From Desulfobacca acetoxidans (GTDB taxonomy: Bacteria; Desulfobacterota; Desulfobaccia; Desulfobaccales; 0-14-0-80-60-11): a stretch of 20,965 nucleotides of DNA. The stretch's first letter is position 1; each line of letters starts with the position of its first letter. The DNA is taken from NCBI GenBank assembly GCA_022736495.1, contig DZCR01000047.1, forward strand, positions 1 to 20,965, written 5' to 3'. The notes below the pieces were generated by a model that worked only from the letters and a program-made list of their open reading frames with translations, did not search any database and was not told the origin of the DNA. The position numbers and the translations under genes were made by a program. Shown here piece by piece: positions 7,685 to 13,571 of the stretch.

Positions 7685-7699
7685 AATTACGTTGTTAGT

Positions 7700-7832
7700 T
7701 GAGCCTCGTGCAAAATTCTTTTTGAGGCTGCAATTTTTTCGTACTGCTTAAATAACTTGCCGGTGGCATAGGCTTTCCAGCCTGTGCCGGCGCAGGCTAA
7801 AGCCTGCGGCTGCCAATTTTGCAAGAGGCTCA
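7700..7832. mobile_element. MITE-like palindromic element
   Basis: Terminal inverted repeats of 18 bp (7700-7717 and 7815-7832) match at 17 positions. Inside are two further hairpins: 7765-7774 with 7779-7788 (one wobble), and a perfect 8-bp stem 7791-7798 with 7801-7808. There is no ORF. Size, end repeats and internal palindromes fit a non-autonomous miniature element or REP-like unit. No clear target duplication was found. It separates the 62-aa gene from the 91-aa gene within the lexA cluster. Confidence 0.6.
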
Positions 7833-7835
7833 GTT

Positions 7836-7879
7836 GTGAGCGATCAGTAGTCATTATTTTCTAACTGCTAATCGCTCAC
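7836..7879. repeat. A+T-rich hairpin downstream of the 62-aa gene
   Basis: GTGAGCGAT (7836-7844) and ATCGCTCAC (7871-7879) are perfectly complementary, and the inner sequence partly extends the stem. It starts 9 nt past the stop of the 62-aa gene (minus strand) and adjoins the MITE-like element. It may act as a terminator for the lexA transcript, although a T-run is lacking. Confidence 0.45.
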
Positions 7880-7888
7880 TGCTATCTT

Positions 7889-8077
7889 CTACCCCGCCAT
7901 CAGCAGGATCAAGGCGCTTACCAGGATCAGGGCCATGATTCCCAGGAATTTCACGAGTTCCAGGAGAAAGGTCCCGGCGTCCTCCGGGATGGTAAGGGCC
8001 TGGCTCCATTGTTTCAAGCGAGCCGTAAATTTCGGACCGGGAGTCAATTCCTGGTATGCGGGTAACAAGGCGTCCAT
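7889..8077 (-). CDS. 62-aa tail-anchored membrane protein in the lexA cluster
   Basis: The N-terminal approximately 42 residues are polar and helical. They are followed by one hydrophobic segment (about 43-61, GIMALILVSALILLMAG) at the very C-terminus. That is the architecture of a tail-anchored inner-membrane protein with its soluble part in the cytoplasm. ATG 8077 lies 1 nt after the stop of the upstream gene. Its ribosome site (AGAGGAGAG) is inside the end of that gene, so translation is probably coupled. No family is recognised. The linkage suggests it could anchor or restrain the neighbouring RecA-like protein or polymerase at the membrane, or be a small damage-induced division inhibitor; both are guesses from context. 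Confidence 0.65.
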   Translation of the reverse strand: MDALLPAYQELTPGPKFTARLKQWSQALTIPEDAGTFLLELVKFLGIMALILVSALILLMAG

Positions 8078-8078
8078 G

Positions 8079-8714
8079 TTAAACTCTCCTCTGGCGGGCT
8101 AGAAAGAGGCCGCGTGGGGCGTGCTCTTTGACTTGCTCAAAGGAAGCCGGCCCGCTTTCCACTAGCCGGCGGGTTCCCCGCTGGTCCTCCTGGGGTTCCA
8201 CCTCCACAAAGTAGTCAATCACCGGGGCGAGCAGCCGGCCGAAGTGTTGGTTGTGGGCCGCCTGGGGCAGCCGCGGTTGCAGCAGTAAAAGCGCCGACTG
8301 GCCCTTAATCCGGCTCAGATGCGTCACCAGGTCTTGGAAGAGGCGGCGGCGTTCCCGCAAAGGCACCTGTTCATCGTAGAACAGGCTCACCGGTCCCAGG
8401 ACCAGCACCAGGCTGCCGGTTGCAAGCTTCGCCGGGAAAGTCTCCTGGAGCAGGCGCACCAGTTGGTGGGACGTGAAGGCCCGGGCCACCCGCACTTGCA
8501 AAAGCGCCTCTCTGGCCGGAAGCTTGCGGCGGGCCGCCTCCCGGACCAACCCGTAGGGATCGAAGCGGTTGGCTGCGTCCACTACCCAGACCGGAGCCTT
8601 CTGGGCCACTCCCCAGACGGCCGCGGCTGCGGCCAGGCGCCTCAGGTGCTCTCCCCAGAGCAAGACCCCCCGGCCCGGCTTCAGGGGCGCCAAGTAGCGG
8701 CTCAAGGCGCTCAT
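8079..8714 (-). CDS. RadA/RecA-like protein lacking a Walker A lysine (ImuA-like role suspected)
   Basis: This 211-aa protein resembles the core of RadA/Rad51-type recombinases. VWVVDAANRFDPYGLVREA (42-60) and VRVARAFTSHQLVRLL (74-89) match the conserved strand-helix pair after Walker A. The P-loop position reads LLWGEHLRRL, with no GKT/GKS. The Walker B strand (SLVLVLGP, 101-108) lacks the usual Asp. ATP hydrolysis is therefore unlikely. It overlaps lexA by 4 nt (ATGA), so it is co-transcribed with lexA. Catalytically dead RecA homologs (ImuA, SulA-like) serve translesion polymerases in other bacteria. By analogy this protein may link the B-family polymerase to RecA filaments. Family placement is by motif reading only. 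Confidence 0.7.
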   Translation of the reverse strand: MSALSRYLAPLKPGRGVLLWGEHLRRLAAAAAVWGVAQKAPVWVVDAANRFDPYGLVREAARRKLPAREALLQVRVARAFTSHQLVRLLQETFPAKLATGSLVLVLGPVSLFYDEQVPLRERRRLFQDLVTHLSRIKGQSALLLLQPRLPQAAHNQHFGRLLAPVIDYFVEVEPQEDQRGTRRLVESGPASFEQVKEHAPRGLFLARQRRV

Positions 8715-9334
8715 CCGTGTCTTTTGCTCTCCAGGTTGCGGTACACGCCCACCACCTTGCCCAGGATCTGCACGTCCACAGCCTCCTCCGCCGAAAAGCG
8801 CAGCGGGGTGAAATCAGGGTTGTCGCCCTTGAGGACCAGGCCCCCGGCCTCCTCGTACACCCGTTTCAGAGTAGCCTCGTCGTCCACCAGCACCACCGCG
8901 ATCTCTCCCCGGGCCACCCGGGCCTGGGCCCGGACCATCACCAAATCCTCGGGCATGATCACCGGCGCCATACTCTCCCCGGTGACCTTCAGGAGAAAGA
9001 CCTCCTCGCCTTGCACCCAGGAACTGGGCAGGGGCAGGGTCTCTTCCACGTTCTCGCTGGCCAAAAGCGGCTGCCCCGCGGCAATGCGGCCCAGCACCGG
9101 CACTTCCACCACCGGCCCCACGCTCTTAAGCGCCAGAGTCAGCCCCCGGGACACCCCCGGCTCCCGGTGCAGGTAGCCCTTGCGCCTCAAGGCCGCCAGA
9201 TGGTCCACGGCGGCCCGGGGCTGGATGCCGAAGGCGGCCGCCACCTCCCGCACCGTGGGCGGATACCCTTGGCGGGAGCAGAACTCTTCCACAAAGGCCA
9301 AGACTTTCTGTTGTCGGTCGGTTAACGTCTTCAT
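8711..9334 (-). CDS. lexA: LexA repressor
   Basis: SOS repressor: an N-terminal winged helix binds operators, and RecA-stimulated self-cleavage inactivates it. Starting at the ATG of MKTLTDRQQ gives 207 aa, in register with E. coli LexA, offset by 2. The DNA-binding domain is 1-65. The cleavage site is A86-G87 (GRIAAGQPLLA). The catalytic Ser is S121 (VTGESMAP) and the Lys is K158 (ATLKRVY). A second ATG six bases upstream (9338-9340, MSMK) is also possible. I prefer 9334 because family proteins start MK-x-L-T-x-R-Q and the predicted transcription start falls exactly there. It is the first gene of a minus-strand cluster with the RecA-like protein, with which it overlaps by 4 nt. Confidence 0.96.
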   Translation of the reverse strand: MKTLTDRQQKVLAFVEEFCSRQGYPPTVREVAAAFGIQPRAAVDHLAALRRKGYLHREPGVSRGLTLALKSVGPVVEVPVLGRIAAGQPLLASENVEETLPLPSSWVQGEEVFLLKVTGESMAPVIMPEDLVMVRAQARVARGEIAVVLVDDEATLKRVYEEAGGLVLKGDNPDFTPLRFSAEEAVDVQILGKVVGVYRNLESKRHG

Positions 9335-9340
9335 GGACAT

Positions 9341-9369
9341 AAAATACTATACATGAGTATACTTGTCAA
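9341..9369 (-). promoter_or_regulatory. lexA promoter (TTGACA, 17 bp, TATTTT)
   Basis: On the minus strand a consensus -35 TTGACA (9364-9369) is separated by exactly 17 bp from a -10 TATTTT (9341-9346). Counting from the -10 box puts +1 at 9334, the A of the preferred lexA start codon, so the mRNA would be leaderless. No Shine-Dalgarno sequence precedes either ATG, which agrees with this. Confidence 0.7.
9348..9361. promoter_or_regulatory. Candidate LexA operator (TATAC-N4-GTATA)
   Basis: A perfect 14-bp palindrome, TATAC ATGA GTATA, lies in the spacer between the -35 and -10 boxes of lexA, the expected position for self-repression. It is neither the E. coli CTGT-N8-ACAG site nor the Gram-positive GAAC-N4-GTTC site, but it shares the N4 spacing of the latter. 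LexA sites differ widely among lineages. Confidence 0.55.
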
Positions 9370-9388
9370 GAGAATAGTTTATGGTGTC

Positions 9389-9403
9389 TGCGCATAATGC
9401 GCA
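9389..9403. promoter_or_regulatory. Palindrome in the lexA-aminotransferase divergent gap
   Basis: TGCGCAT-A-ATGCGCA is a 15-bp palindrome (7-bp arms, one central base) in the 174-bp region between the two divergent genes. It may be an operator for the aminotransferase gene or an unrelated regulator site. No promoter for the aminotransferase gene could be placed with confidence. Confidence 0.3.
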
Positions 9404-9508
9404 CCGCGCGCCATCGTTCCGTACTGGGCAGAGCCCGACATGAGTTGGGCCTGCCCCAGAGGTGCTTCCGCTTGTTTTCTCGGCGCCCCCCTGGTATGCT
9501 GAACTTGG

Positions 9509-10672
9509 ATGAATGAAAAAGCAGGCAGCGCCGCATCCCGTCGGGCTCGGGAGATCACCCCGTTTCTGGTGATGGACATCCTGGAGCGAGCCAAGGAATT
9601 GGAGCGCCAAGGGGAGCAGGTTATCCACCTGGAAATCGGGGAGCCGGATTACGACACCCCTGCGGTGGTCAAGGACGCGGCTTACCGGGCCATGGCCGCG
9701 GGCGAAACCCAGTACACCCACTCCCAGGGGCTCATCGAATTGCGGGAGACGTTGTGTGAGCATTACTGGGGGAAGTACCGGGTCCGGGTCACGCCTGAGC
9801 AGTTCATCGTCACGTCGGGGACCTCACCGGCCCTGATCCTCATCTTTGGGACCTTGTTGGACCCGGGCGATGAAATGCTGCTCCCCAACCTGCATTACGC
9901 CTGCTACCCCAACATCCTCAAGTTGGTGGATGCGACGCCCCGCTATGTTCCGGTGCGTGAAGAAGACGGCTTCCAATTGAACCCGGCGGAGTTGGGCCCA
10001 TACCTCACGCCCCGCACCAAGGCGGTCCTGGTCAACTCCCCCGGCAACCCCACCGGCACCCTGATGAGCGCCGCCAACCTGGCCCGCCTGGCGGAGTTGG
10101 GTCCCATCGTCATTTCCGACGAGATTTACCACGGCTTGGTGTACGAAGGCAAAGAGCACTCCATCCTGGAGTTCACCGACCGGGCCTTTGTCATCAACGG
10201 CTTCTCCAAGGTCTACGCCATGACCGGCTGGCGCTTGGGATACCTGTTGGCGCCGCCGGATTTCATCCGCCCCTTGCAAAAATTGATGCAGAATTTTTTT
10301 ATTTCGGCCAACCCCTTTGTCCAAAGGGCCGGGATTGCGGCCCTGACCCAGGCCGGAGACGAGATCGAGGCCATGCGGGCCGCCTACGATACCCGACGCC
10401 GCTTCCTGCTGGCGGGCCTGGCCAAATTGGGATTTAAGATCCCCGTTCCCCCCACCGGGGCTTTTTATGTGTTCGTCAATGCCCGCCACCTCTCGGCCGA
10501 CTCCTACGCCCTGGCCTTCGATATCCTGGAAAAGGCCAAAGTCGGGGTCGCCCCGGGCATCGATTTCGGCCCCGGCGGCGAAGGCTTTCTGCGCTTCTCC
10601 TATGCCAACTCCCTGGAAAATTTACAGGAAGGCTTAAGCCGGCTGGAGATCTATCTGGCCCAGCGCCGGTAA
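9509..10672 (+). CDS. PLP-dependent class I/II aminotransferase
   Basis: This fold-type I aminotransferase of the aspartate aminotransferase superfamily (387 aa, usual length) exchanges amino groups between an amino acid and a 2-oxo acid in the cytoplasm. Visible landmarks are EIGEPDYDTP (42-51), SPGNPTG with N180, D204 and Y207 (SDEIYHG), the PLP Schiff-base lysine K234 in NGFSKVYAMTGWRLGYL, and R362 (GFLRFSY) for the substrate carboxylate. The substrate (aspartate, alanine, LL-DAP or aromatic) cannot be settled from sequence. ATG 9509 has only a weak ribosome site (GGATG). An earlier ATG at 9496 is out of frame and stops at once. It is divergent from lexA and convergent with the receiver gene. 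Confidence 0.93.
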   Translation: MNEKAGSAASRRAREITPFLVMDILERAKELERQGEQVIHLEIGEPDYDTPAVVKDAAYRAMAAGETQYTHSQGLIELRETLCEHYWGKYRVRVTPEQFIVTSGTSPALILIFGTLLDPGDEMLLPNLHYACYPNILKLVDATPRYVPVREEDGFQLNPAELGPYLTPRTKAVLVNSPGNPTGTLMSAANLARLAELGPIVISDEIYHGLVYEGKEHSILEFTDRAFVINGFSKVYAMTGWRLGYLLAPPDFIRPLQKLMQNFFISANPFVQRAGIAALTQAGDEIEAMRAAYDTRRRFLLAGLAKLGFKIPVPPTGAFYVFVNARHLSADSYALAFDILEKAKVGVAPGIDFGPGGEGFLRFSYANSLENLQEGLSRLEIYLAQRR

Positions 10673-10809
10673 TTCGGTAGCCGTCAATCCCCCCGGCGAG
10701 ACCCCTGTGCCACCAAAAGAAAAGGGCGGACACCTGGCCCACCCCTACGAGAAAATTATCGTTTCGTTGCTAATTTGGTCTGAAATAACTGCTTATTACC
10801 CTGTCCCAC

Positions 10810-11253
10810 CTATCCCAAAAACATCCGTAACGCTTCCTGTTTCATCCGCTTGAGTTCTTCTTCCGCGTGGCGCAACTGTTTCTGATGGATGGCGTGCAGG
10901 ATTTTACGGGAAATTTCATCCAGGCTCAGGGGTTTATAGACGATATCCACCTGCTCCAGGTAAACCATCTGTTGAGACTGGGACCGTTGATGCAGCATGA
11001 GGATGAAGCGAATGCCGGGATGGCGGAGGCGGGCGTTTTCCAGAAGCCGTTGGTAATCGGGCTGGCGCTGGTCGGTAATGACCAGGTCAAAGGGGTTTTC
11101 ATCCAGGGCGGCCATGGCCTCGGCCACCGTGTTGACCAGGGTGAATTCCTCAAAACCCAGGAGTTTAATCACCGAAGATAAAAACGCGCGGCACCATTCC
11201 TCCTGATCCACCACCAAGATACGCGCCTGACTGCCCCTTTCTTGGCCTTTCAT
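10810..11253 (-). CDS. Stand-alone receiver-domain protein, atypical
   Basis: A CheY-like receiver domain (about 10-122) is followed by a short charged helix (about 124-145, RHAEEELKRMKQEALRM) and no output domain. The phospho-acceptor is D61 (DLVITDQRQP). D16 is present but its usual acidic partner is Gln (VVDQEEW). The switch Lys K107 is kept (VYKP). The switch Thr/Ser position (after ILML) is H88. The C-terminal helix could mediate dimers or bind a histidine kinase. The ribosome site AAGGAG lies 8 nt before ATG 11253. No kinase gene is adjacent. It could be a phosphorelay intermediate or a single-domain regulator of DUF1015 or envelope functions; nothing in the window decides this. Confidence 0.85.
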   Translation of the reverse strand: MKGQERGSQARILVVDQEEWCRAFLSSVIKLLGFEEFTLVNTVAEAMAALDENPFDLVITDQRQPDYQRLLENARLRHPGIRFILMLHQRSQSQQMVYLEQVDIVYKPLSLDEISRKILHAIHQKQLRHAEEELKRMKQEALRMFLG

Positions 11254-11283
11254 GAGGAAGTCTCCTTAAGAAAGCACTACATA

Positions 11284-11312
11284 ACTTTACTATCAAAAGA
11301 GCTTGGGTGCAA
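11284..11312 (-). promoter_or_regulatory. Promoter of the receiver gene (TTGCAC, 17 bp, TAAAGT)
   Basis: On the minus strand TTGCAC (11307-11312) and TAAAGT (11284-11289) are spaced 17 bp apart. The predicted start is near 11277, giving a leader of about 24 nt that includes the AAGGAG ribosome site. The boxes fall in the gap after the DUF1015 gene, so the receiver gene can be expressed on its own. Confidence 0.5.
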
Positions 11313-11355
11313 GCCCCGCCCGCATATTTCCCCGGAACCGTCATCCCGCTGGCGG

Positions 11356-12714
11356 CTAACCCGGGATAATGATCTCTTCTTGCGGGTTGATCGGGCTTAA
11401 GATCAGGCCGGACATCACCTTGGGATAGAAGTAGGTGGATTTGCGCGGCATGATGAGGCCAGCCGACGCCACCTCCTGCACCTGCTCGATGCGGGTGGGG
11501 TTCAGCAAAAACGCCAGACGAGCCTCTCCTTTGGTCACAGCATTCACGGCTTCGCTGATCTTGCTGGCATACTTGCAGGTTTCCTGGTCATCCTGGGCCT
11601 GGGCGTCAAGCCCCAGTACCTTTTCAAAAATCAGATAGTTTAAGACCGCCACATCCAGTTGGGCCAGGGCCGGGTGCATCTGCCGGGCCAGCACGCTTTG
11701 GCGGACGCCCGGACGCATAACCAGGCGCCAGGCCTTCCGCCCAAACCCCAGCACGATGAAGGCGCTCTCCCCGGCCGGGACCTCCGCCAGGGTTTGCTGG
11801 AGAAATTCGTCATAGGCTTCGCCGAATTCGTGGGCCGCCGGCAGCGAGACGATCTCGAAATATTCTTTCAGGCGCCCCATAACCCAGGATTCTTCCAGAT
11901 TTTTCAGGCGCGGGCCCCCCAACAGGCGGTGGGCCATGAGGATGACCAGGTCCGGGTCGAACATGTTGGACAGGTACATGAGGATATAATTGAACGGCGC
12001 CTCGGGCGAGGCCTGGGGATAGCGCTGTTTCATCAACTTCTGATAGTTCAGTGAGGTCTCATAGCGGTGGTGGCCGTCGGCGATATACAGGGTCATCTCC
12101 CGCACCGCCCGGTGCGCAGCCAGAACCGTATCCGGGTCGGTGACCGGGTAGAGTCGCTGCAAGTAGCCCAGAGTGTCTTCAAAGGCCATCAGGGGGGTGT
12201 CAGGCAAGCTCCCCTTCAGCAGGCTCAACACCCGGGCGGCGGGGTCGGGAAAGAGGGTAAAGATGGGAGAGAAGTTGGCCTGGGCGGCCTTAATCACTTC
12301 CAGGCGGTCGGCCTTGGCCGCAGAAAAAGTCTGCTCGTGCGGACGGATGCCGCCGCCGCTCAAGGGCTCCAGCCGCACCAAGGCAGCCAACCCGGCCCGG
12401 GTTAAGGTGCGGCCGCCATGCTGAAAATCCGTCTCCCAGTAATAGAGCGCCGGGGCCTCGTCCCGCACCAGCACCTCGTCTTTTTCCCATTGCCGGAAAA
12501 GCGCCCCCGTCCGGGTATAGCGATTTTGCAGGCGGTCATCCCCGGGCAAGGCCTGGGGCAGGATCAGGTGCACCATATTATAAGGATTTCGGGCGGCATA
12601 GAGCTCCCGCTCCGCCGGTCGGATTACATCATACGGCGGCGTGACCACTTCCGTAACATTGGGCACTTTGGCAGAATTATAATGCAGCCCCCGGAAAGGG
12701 GCAATAATGGCCAC
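11356..12714 (-). CDS. DUF1015 family protein
   Basis: This 452-aa protein belongs to a widespread family annotated as DUF1015, recognised by its start (MAIIAPFRGLHYN), TPPYDVI (25-31), NPYNMVHLILP (43-53), IRPHEQTFSAAKADRL (123-138) and the hallmark IADGHHRYET (211-220). The DGHHR motif suggests a metal- or nucleotide-dependent enzyme. The biochemical role is not established to my knowledge. It has no signal peptide or membrane segment. The start is GTG at 12714, set by a GGAGGAGG ribosome site about 9 nt upstream. It lies upstream of the receiver gene on the same strand and diverges from speD. Confidence 0.92.
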   Translation of the reverse strand: MAIIAPFRGLHYNSAKVPNVTEVVTPPYDVIRPAERELYAARNPYNMVHLILPQALPGDDRLQNRYTRTGALFRQWEKDEVLVRDEAPALYYWETDFQHGGRTLTRAGLAALVRLEPLSGGGIRPHEQTFSAAKADRLEVIKAAQANFSPIFTLFPDPAARVLSLLKGSLPDTPLMAFEDTLGYLQRLYPVTDPDTVLAAHRAVREMTLYIADGHHRYETSLNYQKLMKQRYPQASPEAPFNYILMYLSNMFDPDLVILMAHRLLGGPRLKNLEESWVMGRLKEYFEIVSLPAAHEFGEAYDEFLQQTLAEVPAGESAFIVLGFGRKAWRLVMRPGVRQSVLARQMHPALAQLDVAVLNYLIFEKVLGLDAQAQDDQETCKYASKISEAVNAVTKGEARLAFLLNPTRIEQVQEVASAGLIMPRKSTYFYPKVMSGLILSPINPQEEIIIPG

Positions 12715-12837
12715 CTGGCGGTTCCTCCTCCAATCTTAATAACCTTTTAAATTTACCAATTATTCGTTAAGCGTCAATAGTAATTGGCAGAATTATCCCT
12801 TTGCTGAAATATGGCTCACCACCTTTATTAAAATTAC

Positions 12838-12866
12838 TTGACCGCCGTTTAGTTCGAGGTTATATT
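12838..12866 (+). promoter_or_regulatory. Promoter of the speD transcript (TTGACC, 17 bp, TATATT)
   Basis: TTGACC (12838-12843) and TATATT (12861-12866) are separated by exactly 17 bp in an A+T-rich stretch between the divergent DUF1015 and speD genes. Transcription would start near 12873, giving an unusually long leader of about 255 nt before the speD start codon. Confidence 0.6.
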
Positions 12867-12872
12867 TACCGA

Positions 12873-13128
12873 ATAAATTCTTGCTTAAGGGATGGGCATA
12901 TGCGAGTAACCCCTTTTGTAGTGAGGGAAAGGGGTTAACAAGGTTTTCGGGGCAAAAAATCTGGGGCGCTAAGCTCCCTTCCTCGTGCTCTCCGAACCAG
13001 TGCGCGGGCCCACTACCTTACGCTCGCCGGAATGGTACATTCCGGGGCCGCGCTGGCATCAGCGCACGGTTTGCCTACCGGGTATTCCCCGGTGACCCTT
13101 ATATCTTGGGTGCGAGGAGGACGGACTA
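12873..13128 (+). promoter_or_regulatory. Structured speD leader RNA, possible riboswitch or attenuator
   Basis: This 256-nt non-coding leader has several strong helices. (a) A perfect 10-bp stem pairs 12907-12916 with 12928-12937. (b) A long-range stem pairs 12995-13005 with 13062-13071 (10 bp, one bulged A). It encloses GGCC 13007-13010 pairing with 13046-13049, and a perfect 8-bp hairpin 13027-13034 with 13038-13045. (c) A competing 6-bp hairpin, 13050-13055 with 13060-13065, uses bases needed by (b). (d) A 6-bp hairpin pairs 13077-13082 with 13088-13093. The ribosome site AGGAGG is at 13115-13120. Mutually exclusive helices upstream of a ribosome site are typical of regulatory leaders. 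No known riboswitch class was recognised. A group II intron relic on the minus strand is an alternative for 12985-13075. Confidence 0.5.
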
Positions 13129-13566
13129 TTGAAAAAACCGGAAGTTGGCTTTGGACTGCATCTGACCCTGGATGGCTATGGATGCAGTTATGAGCGGCTG
13201 ACGAACCTGGACGCCATTTACCAGTTCCTGGATACCTGCCCGGATTTGATCCACATGACCAAGATCATGCCCCCTTATGTCTTCAAATATCACGGTAAAG
13301 TGCCGGATGACTGGGGCGTTTCCGGGTTTGTGCTCATCGCTGAAAGTCATATCAGCATTCACACCTTTCCTGAGCGCGGCTACCTCAGCCTGGATGTTTT
13401 CTCCTGCAAAAACTTCGAATACCAGCAGGCGGTGGATTATGTCACCGAATTGTTCGGGGTCGAACGCCACGAAATCAACGTGTTAGACCGGGGTCTGGAA
13501 TTTCCCCGGGAAGTCAGGAGCGTCGAACACTTTATGCGCCAGGAGCGGGATCAGATGCGAGGCTGA
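13129..13566 (+). CDS. speD: S-adenosylmethionine decarboxylase family proenzyme
   Basis: Pyruvoyl-dependent decarboxylase of the bacterial SpeD family, 145 aa. The autoprocessing site is E72-S73 in ESHISIHTFPE; S73 becomes the pyruvoyl group of the alpha chain. H78 and C93 match the processing and catalytic His68 and Cys83 of the Thermotoga enzyme (offset 10). The N-terminus (GFGLHLTLDGYGC) and the middle (KYHGKVPDDWGVSG) differ from typical SpeD. No speE (spermidine synthase) lies nearby. Some SpeD homologs are known to decarboxylate arginine or ornithine instead, so the substrate is uncertain. The start is TTG at 13129, with AGGAGG 8 nt upstream and a long structured leader; both suggest restrained translation. 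The corC-like gene follows after 5 nt. Confidence 0.9.
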   Translation: MKKPEVGFGLHLTLDGYGCSYERLTNLDAIYQFLDTCPDLIHMTKIMPPYVFKYHGKVPDDWGVSGFVLIAESHISIHTFPERGYLSLDVFSCKNFEYQQAVDYVTELFGVERHEINVLDRGLEFPREVRSVEHFMRQERDQMRG

Positions 13567-13571
13567 GACGC

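Noticed and set aside
12668..12796. 13-bp direct repeat TTGGCAGAATTAT (12668-12680 and 12784-12796)
   Set aside because: A few matches of this length are expected by chance in 21 kb; one copy is inside the DUF1015 coding region and no flanking structure supports an element.
12985..13075. Group II intron fragment on the minus strand
   Set aside because: Some stem sequence resembles intron domain IV hairpins, but no reverse transcriptase or domain V could be recognised. It is kept only as an alternative to the leader RNA.
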